Under the pieces are notes generated by a model that saw nothing but the letters and a program-made list of their open reading frames with translations, had not been told where the DNA came from and ran no database searches. A program made the translations under genes and the position numbers. A stretch of DNA of 64,000 bases from assembly GCF_047511655.1 (NCBI RefSeq), contig NC_133394.1, positions 56,700,501 through 56,764,500 of the forward strand, read 5' to 3'. Of the stretch, positions 1-12,139 are shown in pieces (position 1 is the first letter of the stretch; every line of letters starts with the position of its first letter). Source of the DNA: Castor canadensis (lineage: Eukaryota > Chordata > Mammalia > Rodentia > Castoridae).

Positions 1-635
1 ACATTTGTCCTAGTAAATTCCAGCTTTAATTTTGGCCTTTCTTTAAAACCCTCACTAATTTATGTCAAACTATCACGTGCATAAATAACCCACACCCTCA
101 CTCCCCAAACTGAGACAAGACCTCAACGCCCTCTAGTGGGGAAGCATCCACGCCCAGCACGGGAGACCCACCTCCTAATTCTAGTGAGAAAATTGAAGTC
201 TGGTGAGCTCCTCACCAGCTCCATTCATTTAACAAACAATAAACTTATTTTTAAAAGCAAATAAGTCAAAATGAACCATTGCCAAGAAACCAGGGAAAGA
301 TTGTGTGAGGAGGAACGCGCATACATAAACCGTCAGGTTACAGTCTTTTTACTACAGAGAATCCGTCTCCGATTTTCCAAGTATCTGTTTGTCTTCACTA
401 CCTCTTGGCTACCTCACAACTCTCTACTGCTGAATTTACAGACTTACATCTATTATTTCAGTCTTTTAGGAAAAAGATACATTTTTAATTTCACTTCAAA
501 ATTTTTCACTTAAGTATCACTTCTTTTACTTTTCTAAACAACAATGAAAGTTTTTGCTTTTCTCCTCCTGCAAATGTAGGCTATCAGACTCTCCTATTTA
601 AAGGAAACTCCTGTTCCAGAGCTTGGAGAGAGACA
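1..635. other. Intergenic DNA, nothing recognised
   Basis: No exon, repeat family or RNA gene is recognised here. Short open frames have no recognisable protein similarity and are AT-rich chance frames. Confidence 0.5.
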
Positions 636-639
636 GTAG

Positions 640-870
640 ACTATGGCTAAGTCTCAAAAGGTAGACCCAGCAGGCTTAGCTTCAGAGCCCGGCAGAGCCA
701 TTCACTGTCCACGTGGTGGTGAGCTAGTCATTTCAATCTGCTGAATCAGTTTTCTCAGCTGTAAAATCAGAATGATAACAATAGCAGCCAACAGGTCTAG
801 CCTACGTAAGAAAATGCATGCAAAGCAGGTGGAGGAGAGCAAACATTCAATAACTGTTATTTGATGTTAC
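640..870 (+). mobile_element. MIR SINE (ancient)
   Basis: The sequence follows the MIR plan: an 'agcccggcagagcc' stretch, then 'tgagctagtcatttcaatctgc', then 'cagttttctcagctgtaaaatcagaatgataacaatag', and finally a 'caataactgttatttgatg' tail. This is the order of the tRNA-related head, conserved core and LINE2-like tail of the family. It is strongly diverged, so the edges are approximate. Confidence 0.75.
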
Positions 871-1835
871 TACTTCATCAAAGTGAGTAAGAATAAGACA
901 CCATGGAGGAAAGAGTTGAGTGCAGCCTCTTCAAACCTGAATGTGGCAGGTCAAACACTTACCATCTCTAATTGAATGACTGCAATAGCATAGCTTCTTT
1001 GCTGGCCCTCATAGGAACAATATTCCCCAATTCTGGTACACCATTTGTTTATTTATAAAAATAATGTTTAAATTTCTCTTTGTTTCAGGGGGTGATGAAC
1101 TTACCTTCCTGCTGAAAACAACCAGAAAAGCTAGTATATAAAAGAACTGTGTGACAAGACCAGACAGTGCCCTCTGCGGGCAGGGCTGGAAAGGAAAGGC
1201 TAAGGTCCTGGAGAGAGGCACAAGAGGTGCTCTGCTTCCACCCCAGCTTCTTCCCTGGTGGCATTATCCACTTCTGAAAGCTGGGAACACTGACACAAGC
1301 AGAGAACTTAGTGGGCTGAGGAAAAACAGATTGGAATTTGGGACTGCCAAAGTGTCTAAGACATGAGAGGAAAAATTTATAGAGAGCAGGGACAAAGATG
1401 AAGTGAAACAACAACAACAGAAAATCATCCAACCTCCCCACTTTCAAGTTGGTGACTCACTCCTTAGTTAATGCCCAGGTAAGTCTCCAAAAACACTGAC
1501 CAAAATTAGGAGCTGAGAGAACAGAAATGTGAGCAGAAGTTCAATTTAACAACTGTGCGATACTACAAAGGTGGAAATTTGAGGTTGGAGCCCAGGCAAG
1601 ATGAAGGAGTAGGGGAGAGGGAGTGTCAGCAAATACCTCGAGCTTTCAGTTAAGAGGCAGAAGTATTATATCTCAGTATTATATCCTGAAACAGAAAAGC
1701 TTCAATGCTAACTAAAACTATCCTCAAAAGAATCAAAAATGACCCTCCTATATCATCTCCTGCTAGAAGAAAACTTTACTTTCTTTGGAGAAAGATAACA
1801 GTGTTCATAAGCCTCCAATTTTTCATACATGATAT
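871..1835. other. Intergenic DNA, nothing recognised
   Basis: Two overlapping short frames (1009-1447, both strands) have no recognisable domain. I see no splice-bounded exon or named repeat. Confidence 0.45.
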
Positions 1836-1839
1836 TTGG

Positions 1840-2385
1840 CTAAAAAACAGGACCAAATAACTAAATGCCACAATTTTTAAAGGACCACAAAAATAGACCT
1901 AAAGATAATTAAGATGTTGAGGTAATCAGATAAGTGGTTGAAAATAAAAATTACATACTCAATAAAACAGAGGAAAATACTGATAATTTCAACAAAGACC
2001 TGAATCTATTAGATACGGCAAAACAGAAAACTTCCAGTCAACTGGGAAACAAGTCAGTTCAAAGCAAAAGAGAAAAACGGGTCAAAAATACAGAAAAAAA
2101 AGGAGGGGATGGGTGAAAGATGATGGATGAGAAACAACATTTGAAGAAACACTGGCTAAACAGTTTCCAAAGTTGCTAAAAGACATCAAACCACAGACTT
2201 AAGATCCATTAATCCATGTAGAGTACAAGAATAAAGAAAGCCACATGTAGGTATGTCATAGTTAAATGACTAATAACCAAGAGAAATAGAAAAATCTTAA
2301 AAGCACTAAGAAAAAAAATCCACACAATACCTCCAAAGGAGCAATAATAAAGCTATTATCTTACTTTTCAACAGAAATTATGGAA
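1840..2385 (+). mobile_element. Old LINE (L1M/HAL1-like), 5' part of a split copy
   Basis: Degenerate L1/HAL1 ORF1-like sequence: 'atgtaggtatgtcatagttaaatgac', 'agaaaaatcttaaaagcactaag' and 'acctccaaaggagcaataataa' are the order expected around the ORF1 C-terminal domain. The copy is interrupted by a younger L1 and resumes after 7489. It has many stops. Confidence 0.7.
2373..2385 (+). repeat. Target site duplication, left copy
   Basis: The 13-mer agaaattatggaa occurs here and again at 7477-7489, exactly flanking the L1 and following its A-tail on the right. This is the signature of target-primed reverse transcription. Confidence 0.9.
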
Positions 2386-2760
2386 GTGGTAAAGATCTAA
2401 GATGGCAACCTGGACACAGCCGCAGATCACGTGAGCTCCATGATCCAGGGACTTTGCTGAGAGTCTGGAGACACACTTGGCTGAGGTAAAGCACCAGGGA
2501 GAGCTGAAACATCAGCACTCTGAGGCCCTAGCTCGTGGAAGGCTTCTCCATGCCACAATTTACTAAAAGAACAACCAGTGCTGCATGCCAAGCCCCCGCC
2601 CCATAGACCCGAGGAGCTACTGCTTCTCAGCCCCACCAGGGCCGTGCTACCACAAACTCCCACCCTTCAGACCCGCATGGTCTCCGCCAAACGAGCCCTT
2701 AAGGCCTGCCAAGCCAACTATCCACAGACATCCACATTCTCCACTGCACCACACCCCTTA

Positions 2761-3150
2761 GGCCTGCACAGGCCTGCATGATCTCTGCTCTGCCGGTCCA
2801 CACCCCTCATGCCTGCCAAGCCAGGGATCCACACACCCACGATCTCCATTCTGCTGGGCTGTGTCCCCCAGACCTGCACAGGCCTGCATGATAGCCACTC
2901 CGCCAGCCTGTGCCCCTAAGGCTGCCAAGCCGGGGTCCACAGGCATTCACGATCTCCACCGGGCCATGCCCCTCAGGTCTGCACAGGTCTGCATGATCTC
3001 TGCTCTGCCAGACTGTGCCCCGCATGCTTGCACAGGCCTGCATGATCTCCACAGGGCCATGCTCCTTATGCCTGCACAGGCCTGCACGATCTCTGCCAGG
3101 ACCATGCCCCTAAAGCCTACCAAGCCAGCAATCCACAGACATGAATGATC
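2761..3150 (+). repeat. Tandem monomer array in the L1 5' UTR
   Basis: A motif catgatctc / cacgatctcc, usually preceded by 'gcctgcacaggcctg', recurs at about 2777, 2838, 2887 (variant), 2948, 2992, 3041, 3085 and 3144. Spacings alternate between roughly 44-49 and 59-61 bp. The array is GC-rich and lies upstream of ORF1, where rodent L1 promoters often carry tandem monomers. That it is the promoter is inference. Confidence 0.75.
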
Positions 3151-3720
3151 TCCACTCCATCGCCCACGCCCTTCAGGCATGCTAGGCCCATGCTCCAAAG
3201 GCCCTCTAGTTTGCCTCAATGAAAGGCCTCTGCCAGGCCTGTGGGACCCCACCCACCTGCCACCCACCACAGAAGGACTCCAAACCTGCCTATGAGACAT
3301 ACACGGACAGGTCTGGATGCTCAAGGAGTAACATCAGAACAACTAAGACTGCAATTCTACTGTTCCAGAACTGGTGAATTTTTTTTCCCTTCTTTATGGG
3401 ATTTGCTGCCTGGTTTTCTGTTTAATCACCCATCATCTCTCCCATTTTTTGTTTTTTTTTTCTTTTTTCTTTTCCTCTCTTCTCTCTTCCTTTTATCATT
3501 CCATCTCTTTTTCCTTTTTTATCCTTCTCTCTTGGTTTGATTAAGATTAATATTGCAACCCAGCTAATACTAAATTACACATAGTCCAGGGATAGCAATG
3601 GTACCTAGTGGAAATATAGGAAGAAGAAAAAGGGAGGGAAACCACTCTCTTCCCAAAAATAATAGAGTGAAATGAAGAAAATGGATGCCCAGAACCAGAC
3701 TCCAACAAAACAAAGATAAA

Positions 3721-4800
3721 CTATACCAAGGAACCCAATGAAGCCCACAAGAACACTCTGAAAGAAGAAATCCTACAAGTAATTAATGAGAATGTCATAG
3801 AGATGCTACTAGATATGGTCAACCAAAACATACCTGATGCACTCAAGAATTTCCAAGACAACAAAATTAAAGACCATGAGAAAACACAGAAACAAATAAA
3901 TGAAATCATAGGAACCCTAAATAAATACCAAACTGAAGCAGAGATCAACATAAACAGAAAGACAAATGAATTAAGGGCAAAAATTGACAATATTAAAGAG
4001 GAAGTAACCCATGATATGGAAAACCTCAAAAAAAAGATGAAACAGAAATACAAAACAAAATGGAAGGCCATTCCAGCAGAATAGAATAAATAGAAGACAG
4101 AATCTCAGAACTTGAAGATGAAATGGCAATTAAAGGAAAAACTGAAGAACTATGAGTTAATCAACTCAAGACCTGTGAAAAGAAAATGCAAGAACTCACT
4201 GACTCCACCAAAAGACCAAACCTGAGAATCATGGGCATTGAAGAAAGAGAAGAGGTGCAAGAAAAAGGAATGAATAATATAGTCAACAAAGTAATAACAG
4301 AAAATTTCCCAAGTCTAGGGAAAACTATGCCCTTTCAGGTACATGAAGCCTCCAGAACACTGAACAGACCTGACCAAAGTAGAACTACCCCATGATGTAT
4401 TATCATTAAAACAACAAGTACAACAACTAGAGAAAGAATATTGAAGGCTGGAAGAGAGAAAAAACAAATAACATACAAAGGTAAACCCATCAAAATCACA
4501 GCAGACTTCTCAACAGAAACATTAAAAGCAAGAAGAGCATGGAGTGAGGTCTTCCAAGCACTGAATGAAAATAACTTCAATCCTAGGATACTCAACCCAG
4601 CAAAACTATCATTCAAAATAGATGGAACAATAAAAGTCTTCCATGATAAGCAGAAACTAAAACAATATATGACCACCAAGACACCACTACAAAATATTCT
4701 CCAAGGAATTCTGCCCACAGAAAATGAAAGCAAACAAAACCATGAAAGGGCAGGCAGCACCAAACCACAGGAGAAGAAAAGACAAGGAATCAGAGAGTAA
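3721..4800 (+). pseudogene. L1 ORF1 (RNA-binding protein), broken
   Basis: Three open pieces in one region cover the ORF1p architecture. A lysine/glutamate-rich coiled-coil segment lies at 3803-4084. An RRM-like segment at 4186-4395 contains KRPNLRIMGIEEREE, the typical start of the L1 RRM. The C-terminal domain lies at 4441-4800 (KGKPIKITADFSTETLKARR, then a PAKLSFKIDG motif). In-frame stops at 4082, 4155 and 4393 separate the pieces. In active L1s this trimeric protein binds L1 RNA; this copy cannot make it whole. Confidence 0.85.
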
Positions 4801-4829
4801 CATTAATTCAGCTGCACACAAACTCTTAA

Positions 4830-7019
4830 TCAACAAAGACAACTACATGACAGGTGTCACCACATACTTATCAACACTAACACTGAATGTTAAGGACTAA
4901 ACTCACCCATCAAAAGACACTGATTGGCAAACTGAATTAAAAAGAAAGATCCAACAATCTGCTGCCTACAAGAGACCCGCCTCATTGTCAGAAATAAGCA
5001 TTGGCTTAGAGTGAAAGGCTGGAAGAAGATTTACCAAGCCAATGGTCCCAAAAACAGGCAGGGGTAACAATACTTATCTCAGACAAAGTAGACTTTAAAC
5101 CTACATTGATCAAACAAGATAAAGAAGGACACTCCATACTAATAAAAGGGGAAATACACCAAAAGGAAATAACAATTATCAACCTATATGCACCCAATGT
5201 CAATGCACCCAATTTCATCAAACATACTCTGAAGGACCTAAAAACTCCAACACAGTGATAGTGGAAGACTTTAATACCCCCCTATCACCAATAGATAGGT
5301 CATCCAAACAAAAAATCCATTAAGAAGTCCTAGAACTAAATGACGCCATAGATCAAATGGACCTGGCTGATGTCTACAGAATATTTCATCCAACTTCTAC
5401 ATAATATACATTCTTCTCAACAGCCCATAGAACCTTCTCTAAAATCAATCATATCTTAGGGCACGAAGCAAGCCTCAGCAAATATAAGAAAATAGAAATA
5501 ATCCCATACATTCTATCTGACCATATGCATTAAAACTAGAAATCAACAACAAAACAGCAGTAAAAAACATGCAAACAATTAGAAGCTGAACAACACATTG
5601 CTCAATGACGAATGGGTCATCAATGAAATAAAAGAGGAAATTAAAAGTTTCCTGGAAGTGAATGAAAATGAAAACACGACCTACCAGAACCTATGGAACA
5701 CAGCACAGAGATTGAAAAATCTACCCTAAATTTCATTTGCAAACACAAGAGACCATGAAAAGCCAAGGCAATACTCAGCAAAAAAAATCAATGCTGGAGG
5801 TATCACAATACCTGACCTCAAACTATATTACAAACAAGAGCAATAAAAATAGCGTGGTACTGGCACAAAAACAGACATGAAGACCAGTGGAACAGAATAG
5901 AGTATTCATATTGAATCCACACAACTATACCCACCTTATTTTTGACAAAGGCACCAAAAATATATGATGGAGAAAAGACAGTCTCTTCAACAAATGTTGT
6001 TGGGAAAAGTGGTTACCATCTGTAAGAAACTGAAACTAAATTCATGTTTATCATCTTGTACTAGTATCAACTCAAAATGGATCAAGGACCTAAATATCAG
6101 ACCCGAAACTCTGAAGTTACTACAGGAAGGAACAGGAAACACTCTGGAACTAATAGGTATAAGCAAAGACTTCCTCAATAGAACCCCAGCAGCCCAGTAA
6201 CTAAGAGATGGGAAGAATAAATGGGACTTCATGAAATTACAAAGCTTCTGTACAACAAAAGAAATGGTCTCTAAACTGAAAAGACAACCCACAGAGTGGG
6301 AGAAAATATTTGCCAGCTATACATCAGACAAGGGACTGATAACCAGAATATATAGGGAACTCAAGAAACTAAACTCTCCTAAAATCAATGAACAAATTAA
6401 GAAATGGGCAACTGAACTAAACAGAACTTTCTCAAAAGAAGAAATTCAAATGGCCAAAAAAAACATGAAAAAATGCTCACAATCTCTAGCCATAAAGGAA
6501 ATGCAAATCAAAACCACACTAAGATTCCACCTCAACCCTGTTAGAATAGCCATCATCAAAAATACCACCAATAACAAGTGTTGGCAAGGATGTGGGGAAA
6601 AAGGAACCCCACTCCACTATGGGTGGGAATACAAGGTTGTGCAACCACTTTGGAAAAAAATTTGGAGGCTTCTTAAAAATCTAAACATAGACCTGCCATA
6701 TGATCCAGCAATCCCACTCCTGGGGATATACCCAAAGGAATGCAACACAGGTTACTCCAAAGACACCTGCAGACCCATGTTTATTGCAGCACTATTCACA
6801 ATAGCCAAGCTATGGAAACAGCCAAGATGCCCCACTACTGACGAATGGATCAAGAAAATGTGGTATCTATACACAATGGGATTTTACTCAGCCATGAAGA
6901 AGAATGAAATCTTATCATTTGCAGGTAAATGGATGGAACTGGAAAACATCATTCTGAGTGAGATCATCCAGGGTCAGAAGACCAAAAATCATATGTTCTC
7001 CCTCATATGCAGACTTTAG
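4830..7019 (+). pseudogene. L1 ORF2 with RT-domain deletion
   Basis: The first 870 bp carry degenerate apurinic endonuclease sequence (for example 'aagatccaacaatctgctgcctacaagagacc' and 'aacaattatcaacctatatgcaccc'). Near 5700 the reading jumps to the post-RT region, and 6231-7019 is open for 262 codons covering the C-terminal part. That part includes a Cys/His segment ([18 protein letters not shown]-like) and the conserved [19 protein letters not shown] end. The FADD catalytic block is absent because of the deletion. Confidence 0.85.
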
Positions 7020-7476
7020 ATCTAGGGCAAATGCAGCAATGTTGTTGGACCTGGGTCACATGACAAGGAGAGAGCACATACAGGAGATATAGGAATAGGT
7101 AGAAAACTCAAAACCTGAAGGCATTTGATGTCCCCACTCCAGAGGATCTAATACAGAAACCTTAAAGCAACAGAGGTTATCATGAGAAGGGGATCAGAAG
7201 CCAGGTAAAGATCAGTTAGAGTTGAATCATCATGGGTGGTAAAACATGGATATACAAAAGCAATGTTAGGAACCTCTCTGTATAGCTATCCTTAACTCAG
7301 CTAGCAAAAATGCTTTGTTTTCCTGATTATGCTTATGTCTTTTCTTCAACAAAATTAGTGATAAGGGCAGAACAGGACCTACCTGGAACTGAGTTGGGGA
7401 GAGAGGGGAGGGGAGGGGGCAGGGTGGAGATTTACCCAAACAATGTATGCACATGTGAATAAATGGAAAAAAAAAA
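7020..7476 (+). mobile_element. L1 3' UTR and A-tail
   Basis: The 3' UTR follows the ORF2 stop. It contains a polypurine tract at 7393-7425, the sequence 'gtatgcacatgtgaataaatgg' with an AATAAA signal, and an A-run. The same layout appears inverted at 8057-8230, 26110-26300 and 37430-37600, and directly at 38870-38990, so it defines the local L1 family. Confidence 0.85.
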
Positions 7477-7489
7477 AGAAATTATGGAA

Positions 7490-7860
7490 CTCAGGACATA
7501 ATGGAATGTCATTAAAATGCTAAATAAAACTAAACAAAACCAAAAATACTTCCTCCTTTCCCACCTTCACAGTAAAAATATTGTTCAAAAAAGAAAGAGA
7601 AAATGCAGGTCTTTTCATTCAAACAAGAGCTGAGAGAATTTATCACCAATAAGTCTTCACCACAATAAATACTAAGGAGTTATTTGGGCTTAGGAAAATT
7701 ATCCCAGGTAGAATCACAGGCTTGCCTATAGGAACGAAGAACACTAGAAAGATAACTAAGTGAGTAATTTAAATGATTATATACTAGTTTATAAAAGACA
7801 AAAACCAGTTATTGTATCTCTTAGGGATTTTACTGTTCATTGAAATAAAATACATAACCT
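7490..7860 (+). mobile_element. Old LINE (L1M/HAL1-like), 3' part of the split copy
   Basis: Sequence resumes directly after the target duplication with 'gtaaaaatattgttcaaaaaag', 'caaacaagagctgagagaatttatcacc' and 'ggaacgaagaacactagaaagataa', which follows 1840-2385 in the ORF1-end region of old L1/HAL1 elements. The two pieces were one element before the younger insertion. Confidence 0.75.
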
Positions 7861-7861
7861 T

Positions 7862-8004
7862 ACAAAGGGTGTAGTGGAGCACATCTGTAATCCAAGTCCT
7901 CAGGAGCCAAGGCAAGAGGATCATGAGTCTGAGGCCAGCCTGGACTATAAAGCAAGAACTTGCCTCAAAAAAAAAAAAAAAAAGAAAGAGAAAGAAAAAC
8001 AGCC
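7862..8004 (+). mobile_element. B1-type (7SL-derived) SINE
   Basis: The monomer contains 'gcacatctgtaatccaagtc', 'ggcaagaggatcatgagtctgaggccagcctgg' and an A/GA tail at 7967-8000, giving the box A/B layout of B1/Alu-type SINEs. Confidence 0.85.
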
Positions 8005-8056
8005 ATGAGTTTAGTTCAGTAGGTGATGATGATAAATGGAGTAGTCAAACTGCTTC

Positions 8057-10240
8057 CATTTTTATTATTTTTTTTATTCACATGTGCATACATTATTTGG
8101 GTCATTTCTCCCCACTGCCTCAGTCTCCCACTCTCTCCCCCATTCCCCACTCAGTTCCAGGCAGATCCTGTTCTGCCTTTATCACTAGTTTTGTTGAAGA
8201 AAAGAGACAAGCCTAACAAGGAAGACAAAGCGTTTTTGCTAGTTGAGTTGAGGATAGCTATACAGAGAGATTCCTAGCATTGCTTTCATGTACACGTGTT
8301 ATGACCCATGTTGATTCAACTCTAACTGATTTTTACCCTGGTTACTGATCCCCTTCTCATGATAACCTCTGTCACTTTAAGGTTTCTGTATTAGATCCTC
8401 TGGAGTGGGGACATCAAACGCTTTCATGTTTTGGGTTTTCTGCCTATTTCTATATCACCCAAATGTGCTCTCCCCTTGTCATGTGATCCAAGTCCAACAA
8501 TGTTGCTGTATTTGCCCTAGATCTAAAGTCTGCATATGAGGGAGAACATACGATTTTTGGTCTTCTGAGCTTGGCTGACCTCACTCAGAATGATGTTTTC
8601 TAGTTCCATCCATTTACCTGCAAATGATAAGATTTCATTCTTCTTCATGGCTGAGTAAAATCCCATTGTGTATAGATACCACATTTTCTTGATCCATTCG
8701 TCAGTAGTGGGGCATCTTGGCTGTTTCCCTAACTTGGCTATTGTGAATAGCACCATAATGAACATGGGTGTGCAGGTGCCTCTGGAGTAATCTGTGTTCT
8801 GTTTCTTTGGGTATATCCCCAGGAGTGGGATTGCTGGATCATATGGTAGGTCTACGTTTAGGTTTTTAAGGAGTCTCCAAATTTTTTTCCAGAGTGGTTG
8901 TACTAGTTTACATTCCCACCAACAGTGTATGAGGGTACCTTTTTCCCCACATCCATGCCAACACCTGTTGTTGGTGGTGTTTTTGATGATGGCTATTCTA
9001 ACAGGGTTGAGGTGGAATCTTAGTGTGGTTTTGATTTGCATTTCCTTTACAGCTAGAGATGGTGAACATGTTTTCATGTGTTTTTTTGCCATTTGAATTT
9101 CTTCTTTTGAGAAAATTCTATTAAGTTCAGTTGCTCATTTTTAATTGGTTCATTAATTTTAGGAGAGTTCAGTTTCTTAAGCTCCCCGTATATTCTGGTT
9201 ATCAGTTCCTTGTCTGATGTATAGCTGGCAAATATTTTCTCCCATTCTGTGGGTGGTCTCTTCAGTTTAGAGACCATTTCTTTTGTTTGAGCAGAAGCTT
9301 TCTAATTTTGTGAAGTCCCACTTGTCCATCCTTTCTCTTCGTTGCTGGGCTGCTGGGGTTGTATTGAGGAAGTCCTTGCCTATACCTATTAGTTCCAGAG
9401 TGTTTCCTGTTCCTTCCTTTAGTAACTTCAGAGTTTCAGGTCTGATATTTAGGTCCTTGATCCATTTTGAGTTGATACTAGTACAGGGTGATAGACATGG
9501 ATCTAGTTTCAGTTTCTTGCAGATGGATAACCACTTTTCCCAGCAACATTTGTTGAAGAGGCTGTGTTTTCTCCATCGTATGTTTTTGGCAACTTTGTCA
9601 AAAATGAGGTGGGTATAGTTGTGTGGATTCATATCTGGATCTTCTATTCTGTTCCACTGATCTTCAGGTCTGTTTTTATGCCAGTACCATGCTGTTTTTA
9701 TTGCTATTGCTTTGTAATATAGTTTGAGGTCAGGTATTGTGATACCTCCAGCATTGATTTTTTTGCTGAGTATTGCCTTGGCTATTCGTGGTCTCTTGTG
9801 TTTCCAAATGAACTTTAGAGTAGATTTTCAATCTCTGTGATGAATGTCATTGGGATTTTGATGGGAATTACATTAAACATGTAGATTGCTTTTGGTAGTA
9901 TAGCCATTTTTACTATGTTGATTCTACCAACCCATGAGCATAGGAGATCTTTCCATCTTCTGTAATCTTCCTCGATCTCTTTCTTCAGGAGTTTGTAGTT
10001 CTCCTTATAGAGTTCATTCACATCTTTTGTTAAATTTACTGCTAAGTATTTGATTTTTTTGAAGCTATTGTGAATGGAATTATTTTCTTATATTCCTTCT
10101 CAGCTTGTTCATTATTGGTATATAGTAAAGCTAATGATATTTGTAGGTTGATTTTGTATCCTGCCACCTTACTGTAGCTGTTTATGGTGTCTAAGAGTTT
10201 TTGGGTGGAGTTTTTTGGGTCTTTAAGGTAACCATTAAAA
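8057..10240 (-). mobile_element. L1, 5'-truncated, minus strand
   Basis: The 3' UTR begins at the left (T-rich, 'attcacatgtgcatac'). Minus-strand frames at 8523-9092 and 9074-9632 encode the ORF2 C-terminal end and 9815-10021 part of the thumb region ([16 protein letters not shown]). Frames are broken by shifts around 9090 and 9270 and by stops. The 5' end is lost near 10235. Imperfect flanks 'agtagtcaaactg' (8040-8052) and 'agtagaggcaaactg' (10240-10254) may be the diverged target duplication. Confidence 0.88.
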
Positions 10241-10289
10241 GTAGAGGCAAACTGTAATAAATCTGAGACGCATGTTAACAATCTTTTGT

Positions 10290-10700
10290 TGCCTTACTAA
10301 CTGTTTTAGCCATGTTTCATTGATGAGACAAAATACCTGAGCAAAACAACTTAAATGGAGGAAAGGTTTATTTTGTCACATGGTATCAAGGGTTTTGCTC
10401 TATATTTTGTGCCTGAAGCCAGGCAGAAACATTATGTTGGCTGGAGCATGCAGTTGAGGAGGCTAATTCACCTCATGGTGGCCAGGAGGCAGAGGGGGAG
10501 GGCCCAAGCATGCCCCCAGTGACTGCTGCCTCCAACTAGACCATATCTCCTCAAGTCCATTCAGCCATGAATCCATCAATGGATTTCATTGATGAAGTTG
10601 GATTCTGTATGATCCAATAACCTCTCAAAATCCCATTAGCTGGCAACCAGGCCTTTCATACTTGAGCTTTTGGGGACATTTTTAGATTCAAACCATAACA
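10290..10700 (-). repeat. MaLR 3' LTR
   Basis: Left LTR of the MaLR element. It reads TGTTATGGTTTGAAT at its start on the minus strand (10700 downward), and the adjacent internal sequence is a purine tract. Confidence 0.78.
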
Positions 10701-12139
10701 TTCTGCCCCTGAACACCAAAGGCTCCCATAGATCTCATAATACAAAATACATTATTTAGTCCATCTCCAAGAGTCTTTAAAATCTCAACTGTTCCAGGAT
10801 TTCTCAAAAGTCCAAGTTCAAAGTCTCCTCTGAGTCTCAAGGAAAACTCTTATCTATGAGCCCCTGTAGAGATCAAAATCAAGTTACATAACTCCACTAT
10901 AAAATGGTACAAGGTAAACATTCCCATTCAGAAGGAAGGAGTAGGAGAATAGCAGGGCAAGATCAGACCACAGCAAGACCCTAACCCAGCAGGGCAAACA
11001 TTAAATCCTGTAGCTCCATGTCTGGCATCTGGGACACGTGGTAGTGTGATGGGAGCTCCAAAGTTCTTGGGAAGCCCCACCCAAACCTTCTTCTTGGGCT
11101 GGCACTGCTTTCAGCCTGAAGCTTTCCTAGGCAGACATTCCAAGTTCCTGGAGTCTCCCTTACAGCACTGACTTCACTCTCACTGCTTCACACAGTGCCT
11201 TCTCAGGGACTGCCTGCAGGGACTCTGCCTTGTCACACATTCCCTGACCTTCCTGATGTTCCTTCGAAGTCTGTAAAAGTCACCATAACCCCACTCCTCT
11301 TTCATTCTGCATGCCTGCAAAACCAACATTATGTGTGCAATGCCAAGGCCTGCCACCAACTTGAACAGTAGCTAGGCCACTTGCACCATGTCTTCAGCCA
11401 CTGAGTGCCTGAATGGCTGAATGAGAGGAAACTATTTCCTAGGTAGCCCTGTAGGAGCCGGGTGCCCCACTGCTCTGTACTCAAAGTGTTTCAAGTGAGT
11501 TTGCATCTTTACATCCATGAACCTGTGATGGGTTGGGCCTAATAAATTCCTAAGGTGCTCTCAGGCATCTTTCCTACTATTCTGGTGAAAAGAAAGTAGT
11601 GTATTTTTAGTCGTACTAATCTCTTCAGCAACCACACCTTTCTTGGCCCCAACTTTGTACACACTCCTTTACTGATGAAACTGCAAGTTCTTAAAATCTT
11701 TGTGCTATGGATTCTCACTGTAAGTCTGGCCCAAGACAGCTGGCAGTCCCTTCACCACAGTCAAATGCTGGGCTTCCTTGAAATTTCCTTTGCCAAATTA
11801 ATTAATCCAATTCAACCTCACATGAAGTCCAGTGCATAGACAACATATAGACTAGTTCTTTGCCAAAATGGAATATGAATGGCTCTAGTCCAATCTCCAA
11901 TTGAGTCCTGGATCCCATCTGAAACCTCATGAAGAGTCTTCATTGTACACATTCCTATCAGCATTTTGGTTTTATGAGCTCTTACCAGAATCACCCATTA
12001 AGCTCCACATACAACATTCTAAAATTTTCTAGCCTGCATCTCCAAACTTTTCCAAATTCCTCCTGTAAACTAGTTGCAAAATCTTCTGAACCGTATGTGC
12101 AGCTATGTTCACAGCAGTGGCCCCATTTCTGAACATCAC

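Larger units (their letters stand above)
2386..7476 (+). mobile_element. L1 retrotransposon, full 5' and 3' ends, RT domain deleted
   Basis: A non-LTR retrotransposon with, in order, a GC-rich 5' UTR containing tandem monomers (2761-3150), a pyrimidine-rich tract (3370-3540), a broken ORF1 (about 3720-4800), the ORF2 endonuclease region (about 4830-5700), the ORF2 C-terminal region (5700-7019), a 3' UTR with a G-rich tract (7385-7425) and an A-tail at 7467-7476. Compared with the 612-codon ORF2 fragment on the minus strand at 26986-28824, the reverse transcriptase fingers/palm are missing: endonuclease-end sequence joins directly to the segment reading [15 protein letters not shown]-like near 5705-5740. 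The element is about 5.1 kb and flanked by a perfect 13-bp duplication. It cannot be autonomous. Confidence 0.9.

Noticed and set aside
2427-3324. Many short frames on both strands with repeated HADLC/MPVDP-like words
   Set aside because: The repetition comes from the L1 5' UTR monomer array, not from a repeat protein.
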